NCBI GenBank assembly: GCA_026770585.1
Contig: MU646890.1
Coordinates: 15,507-30,845 of the forward strand
Length of the DNA stretch: 15,339 nucleotides
Origin: Baffinella frigidus
Taxonomy: Eukaryota; Cryptophyceae; Cryptomonadales; Baffinellaceae
Direction: 5' to 3'
Shown one piece after another: positions 12,815 through 15,339 of the stretch (positions are counted from its first letter, which is position 1; every line of letters begins with the position of its first letter). The notes below the pieces were generated by a model. It was not told the origin of the DNA. It ran no database searches and was given only the letters and a program-made list of their open reading frames with translations. A program made the translations under genes and the position numbers.

Positions 12815-15102
12815 GTGAGCCCCCTGGCAGCCCCCCCAGAGTCCCGCATCGACCCCACTCTGTTGGTTCTGAGGCGCCGAGCACGGAGGATCTTCCGGTG
12901 GGCGACGCGTGTTTGGTCCCAGGATATCCAGCGCCCAAGGAAGCTTCTTGAGTGGGCCACGCTTCTTTCAGTTGTCGAGAATGCAGACGAATCCGACTGA
13001 TGCTGTGCATGCTGCAGGGCTGCGGATGCAGGAGTCGGAGGGCAAGGAGGAGGGGGAGGAGGCGGGGACCGGCATGGGCCGCGCGGCGCGGCGCAGGATG
13101 GATCAGGGGTCGAAGAAGAACACAGATGGGAGCAAGAAGTCACTCACGCAGGTCCTACATTGAGGGAACGAGGGATAGGGGCGGCCAGAGTGAACCTCCA
13201 CGCCAAGGACAGGCATCCTAGCTCTGCCTCACGCGGGTTAACCAACTTTTCTCACGTCGACATGCTTGGTTTGCGGTACAAACCCGTCAAGTTTTTGGCG
13301 AAAACGAGCCCGTGCTCACGAAACTCAGCCCAGTTGAGACAGAGCTAGGCATCGCCGGGAGGCGTCACGACCTCGCCTCCACATCGAAGCCACCTCCCCC
13401 ATGCATGTTTTTTTCATTCACTGCTCTCCCAGATCCCCTCACTGCTCTCCCACAGGGGATCTGGGAGAGCACCCCCCCCCTCACAATATTCGACGGGGCG
13501 CGACAGGCAACGGGGCGCGGGGGGAAGTCAGCGGCAATGTTTTCATCGATTGGGGGGTGGGGCGGATGTCTCGCGGGGTTCTGCTGCTAATGTTATCTTG
13601 TTGGTCGTGACAGGCGACGGGCGGCGTGCGGACGCGCAATGGCAAGTCGGCGGCGACGGCTCCCACGGACCTCATCACCGTGGCCCAGGCGTCGGACGTG
13701 GGGAAGGAGGACGGCGAGCGGAAGGCGGTTGATATCCCGGGGACGAAGCAGTCGCTGATGCTCCTCAGGTCTTAGCTCTGCCTCACTCGGGTTGACAGAC
13801 TTTTCTTAAGTTGACATGCTGGGTGTGTGGTACGAATCCGTCAACTTTGGGGTGGGAAAGAGCCTGGCCTCGCCAGATTGGTGAGACCAAATAGACTGAA
13901 ACAGGTCTGGGCCGGAGCGGTGCAGAGTCCTAGCTCTCTCACAGTCTGATTTGTTCTCGCCAATTTGGTGAGACCGGCTCATTTTCGCTCCAAAGTTGAC
14001 GGATTTGTACCCCACGCCGAGCATATCAACTTGAGGATAGTCCGTCAAGATGATTTGGAAACGGCGAGCGGGAGGTGGTTGACATCCCGGGGACGATGCT
14101 GTCGCTGATCCTCCTCAGGTCTGTAGAGCGGTTTTTGTAGCTCCGCCTCGGTCGGGTTGCCGGACTATTCAGATGGATTTCATTTCGGAAGATCCCTGAA
14201 CCAGTATCGCTTTTGGAGCGTAGCTATGTTGGGCATGGGGTTCCTGCCCAAGACAGCAGCAACGACTCTAACACGCCACAACTACAAGCTTACATAGCAT
14301 GAAAGGTGACACTGATACAATCTTCCGAAAGTAGATTTCAGAGTCTGCCTCTGCAGGAGCGGTTTAGGGTTTACCGTTGAGGGTTCAAGGTGTGTAGTGT
14401 ACCACGCGTCGCCAATTTCGGGGGGCCCCTGGTACAAATGGCCTAGCCGGAAAAGTCCTTGATGGCAGGGTGCCGCCAACCCTCCCGGTTCCCGGTTGGA
14501 CCAAATCATCGATTTTAGACTGGAGATTTACTCTTGCAGAGACCCCAGATCCGTGGCCTCTGCCAGGGTAAATCAAGGGTAAATCTACAATCTAAAATCG
14601 ACGATTTGGTCCAATCGTGAGGGCTGGTGTTAGTTGGCGTCACGGTGATGCACTGCGGTAGGACCGTGTCTCACGCGAGGAGCTCTCAGTCGCGGTCGCA
14701 CGCAGTGGGCTTCGCAAATATATCCATTGATGTTCGTGGTACTAATTGAAAATTGCTCGGTACTAAGACATCTTACTAACCGGCATTTCGACCGGAGTTC
14801 TGTTCGAAATTCCCTCCAAATAATTTGCTGAAGCCCACTGTGTCGCTAGAGGCACCTCCACATGCTAAACCCCGTTCTGATGCGCCGGCAAACCCTAAAC
14901 CTTGAACCCTGAGCCCAGACACAAACCCTGAACCCTGAACCCAGGCGCTCGGTACAAAGACATCTTTTTGACCGATGTTTTGACCTGTTTGGGCTCAGGC
15001 ACAAGGGGAAGCTGATCGCGACGGGCACGGGGTGCACCAAGTGCAAGTTCCCGCTCATCTCAGGCGCGATCGCCGAGGACCAGAGCGAGATCGTCTGCAA
15101 GG
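12679..15102 (+). CDS. Plastid-targeted Rieske-like domain protein (3' partial)
   Basis: Exons 12679-12814, 13018-13151, 13614-13768 and 14999-15102 join in phase with GT-AG introns, giving 176 residues before the frame leaves at a donor (G|GTGCGA). Residues 1-19 form a signal peptide (MMAPRLLLVVAAALPFAEA), then FSPLP, the A/F cleavage context known for bipartite plastid targeting in secondary red algae. A charged linker (ESEGKEEGEEAG) follows. From about 109, LITVAQASDVG, the VDIPGTKQSLMLLRHKGKL strand pattern and GTGCTKCKFPLISG resemble a Rieske [2Fe-2S] domain. The normal C-x-H pair reads C154-T-K156-C157, and the second site starts at C175. Missing histidine suggests altered or lost cluster binding, for example Cys-only zinc coordination. 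The family call is inference; function unknown. Confidence 0.75.
13018..13151 (+). CDS. Rieske-like gene exon 2 (charged linker)
   Basis: Acceptor GCTGCAG, 2 bases + 44 codons, donor CAG|GTCCTA, phase 0 out. Low-complexity Glu/Gly then Arg/Lys, with no fold signature, consistent with a transit peptide or linker. Confidence 0.75.
13152..13613 (+). other. Rieske-like gene intron 2
   Basis: It contains the first copy of an intronic repeat (about 13218-13300), a perfect 18-bp inverted repeat (13422-13439 with 13454-13471) and, at 13537-13590, a block shared with Sec22 intron 1. Confidence 0.75.
13422..13471. repeat. Perfect 18-bp inverted repeat
   Basis: TGCTCTCCCAGATCCCCT and its exact complement are separated by 14 bp. 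CACTGCTCTCCCA is also partly repeated in the loop. Confidence 0.88.
13614..13768 (+). CDS. Rieske-like gene exon 3
   Basis: Acceptor GTGACAG, 51 codons + 2 bases, donor CTCAG|GTCTTA. It encodes TDLITVAQASDVGKEDGERK and AVDIPGTKQSLMLL, the first strands of the putative Rieske fold. Phase 2 out, completed by exon 4 to arginine. Confidence 0.82.
13773..14045. mobile_element. Intronic inverted-repeat element in Rieske-like intron 3
   Basis: The left arm (GTTGACATGCTGGGTGTGTG then GTACGAATCCGTCAACTTT, about 13811-13850) is complementary to 13993-14032. Internally CGCCA-TTGGTGAGACC is a direct repeat. The left arm plus upstream TAGCTCTGCCTCAC recurs in intron 2 (13218-13300), and its start recurs at about 14138, so it is dispersed within this gene. 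Confidence 0.78.
14060..14119 (+). pseudogene. Partial duplicate of Rieske-like exon 3
   Basis: It encodes NGEREVVDIPGTMLSLILLR in the same frame and ends in the same donor (CTCAG|GTCTGTAG), but an in-frame TGA lies just upstream and no usable acceptor is present. The intronic flank after the donor also resembles that of exon 3 (TAGCTCCGCCTCGG), so the copy includes exon end plus intron start. Confidence 0.85.
14120..14998 (+). other. Distal part of Rieske-like intron 3
   Basis: It holds the palindrome at 14496-14614, a short telomere-like array (14880-14941, CCCTAAA/CCCTGAA units) and otherwise nothing recognisable. No further exon with matching phase was found. Confidence 0.6.
14496..14614. 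mobile_element. Foldback palindrome in Rieske-like intron 3
   Basis: The arms TTGGACCAAATCATCGATTT and GATTTACTCTTGCAGAG pair with the right arm ending CGACGATTTGGTCCAA, with a small insertion in the right arm. The loop is about 14540-14557. No clear target duplication. Confidence 0.82.
14999..15102 (+). CDS. Rieske-like gene exon 4 (cysteine motif)
   Basis: Acceptor GGCTCAG, 1 base + 34 codons + 1 base, donor G|GTGCGA. It encodes HKGKLIATGTGCTKCKFPL, then ISGAIAEDQSEIVCK. The second cysteine pair would be completed by the next exon, outside the window. Confidence 0.82.
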
Positions 15103-15339
15103 GTGCGAACCCTCCCCGTTTCGAGACTCCAACGTTTCGCCGGGTGCAGCGGTTTTCGTGTCTGTGGGCTGCGCGAGAACAATCAAACACTGCCAGATGT
15201 TGACGGCGTGGTACCGGTATCGCCAAATTTTGGCAGTATTTATTTTTTTCGTTGCCAACCGATGCGTTCAACCGCTGTGTCCCACTTGATGTGGGCTCCT
15301 CATCAATTCGCCCCCCCCCCCCATTTCCAAGGTGAATTT
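15103..15339 (+). other. Rieske-like gene intron 4, running off the edge
   Basis: Intronic sequence with a pyrimidine run (C14) followed by ATTTCCAAG near the right edge. I could not identify the next exon. Confidence 0.5.

Noticed and set aside
12627-13143. Minus-strand frames opposite the Rieske-like exons
   Set aside because: They are antisense shadows of GC-rich coding sequence without recognisable domains.
14060-14119. Exon 3 copy as a mutually exclusive exon in the Rieske-like gene
   Set aside because: An in-frame TGA lies just before it and no AG gives the needed phase, so it cannot replace exon 3.

Overview
The window is nuclear DNA of a eukaryotic alga or alga-derived protist. It carries two divergently transcribed, spliceosomal-intron-rich genes embedded in very dense repeats. 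Three things point to an alga with a plastid of secondary red origin: a 5' exon encoding a signal peptide followed by an A-F-S-P-type cleavage context, abundant TTTAGGG-like heptamer arrays, and GC-rich exons with phase-matched GT-AG introns. A chromerid or dinoflagellate-like alveolate is my best guess. This is inference; other secondary red algae fit too.

Minus strand, 12331 down to 4696: a complete nine-exon gene for a Sec22-type longin R-SNARE (227 codons, reconstructed here by hand). All eight introns are GT-AG, the codon phases match at every junction, and the product follows the family end to end: longin domain, SNARE motif with the zero-layer arginine, C-terminal membrane anchor. One exon is only 31 nt.

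Plus strand, 12679 to beyond 15102: the first four exons of a plastid-targeted protein. Its last visible exons look like the start of a Rieske-type domain, but the usual C-x-H ligand pair reads C-T-K-C. The gene runs off the right edge. A 347-bp intergenic stretch separates the two start codons.

The unusual content is the set of damaged exon copies. Sec22 exons 2, 3, 5, 6 and 8 each have one to five broken extra copies inside neighbouring introns, and exon 7 has four tandem copies of its 3' splice-site module. Exon 3 of the Rieske-like gene also has a partial second copy. The introns are otherwise filled with telomere-like G-rich heptamer arrays and foldback elements. Four Sec22 splice acceptors end in a telomere-like CCAAAC or CGAAAC motif.

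Left third, 1 to about 4650, downstream of the Sec22 stop: no convincing host gene. It holds at least three foldback (MITE-like) families, A, B and C, with TA target duplications. A and B are inserted into one another in both directions. It also holds a tandem nest of A copies and a 744-bp terminal-inverted-repeat element with subterminal 41-bp repeats around a 111-codon ORF.
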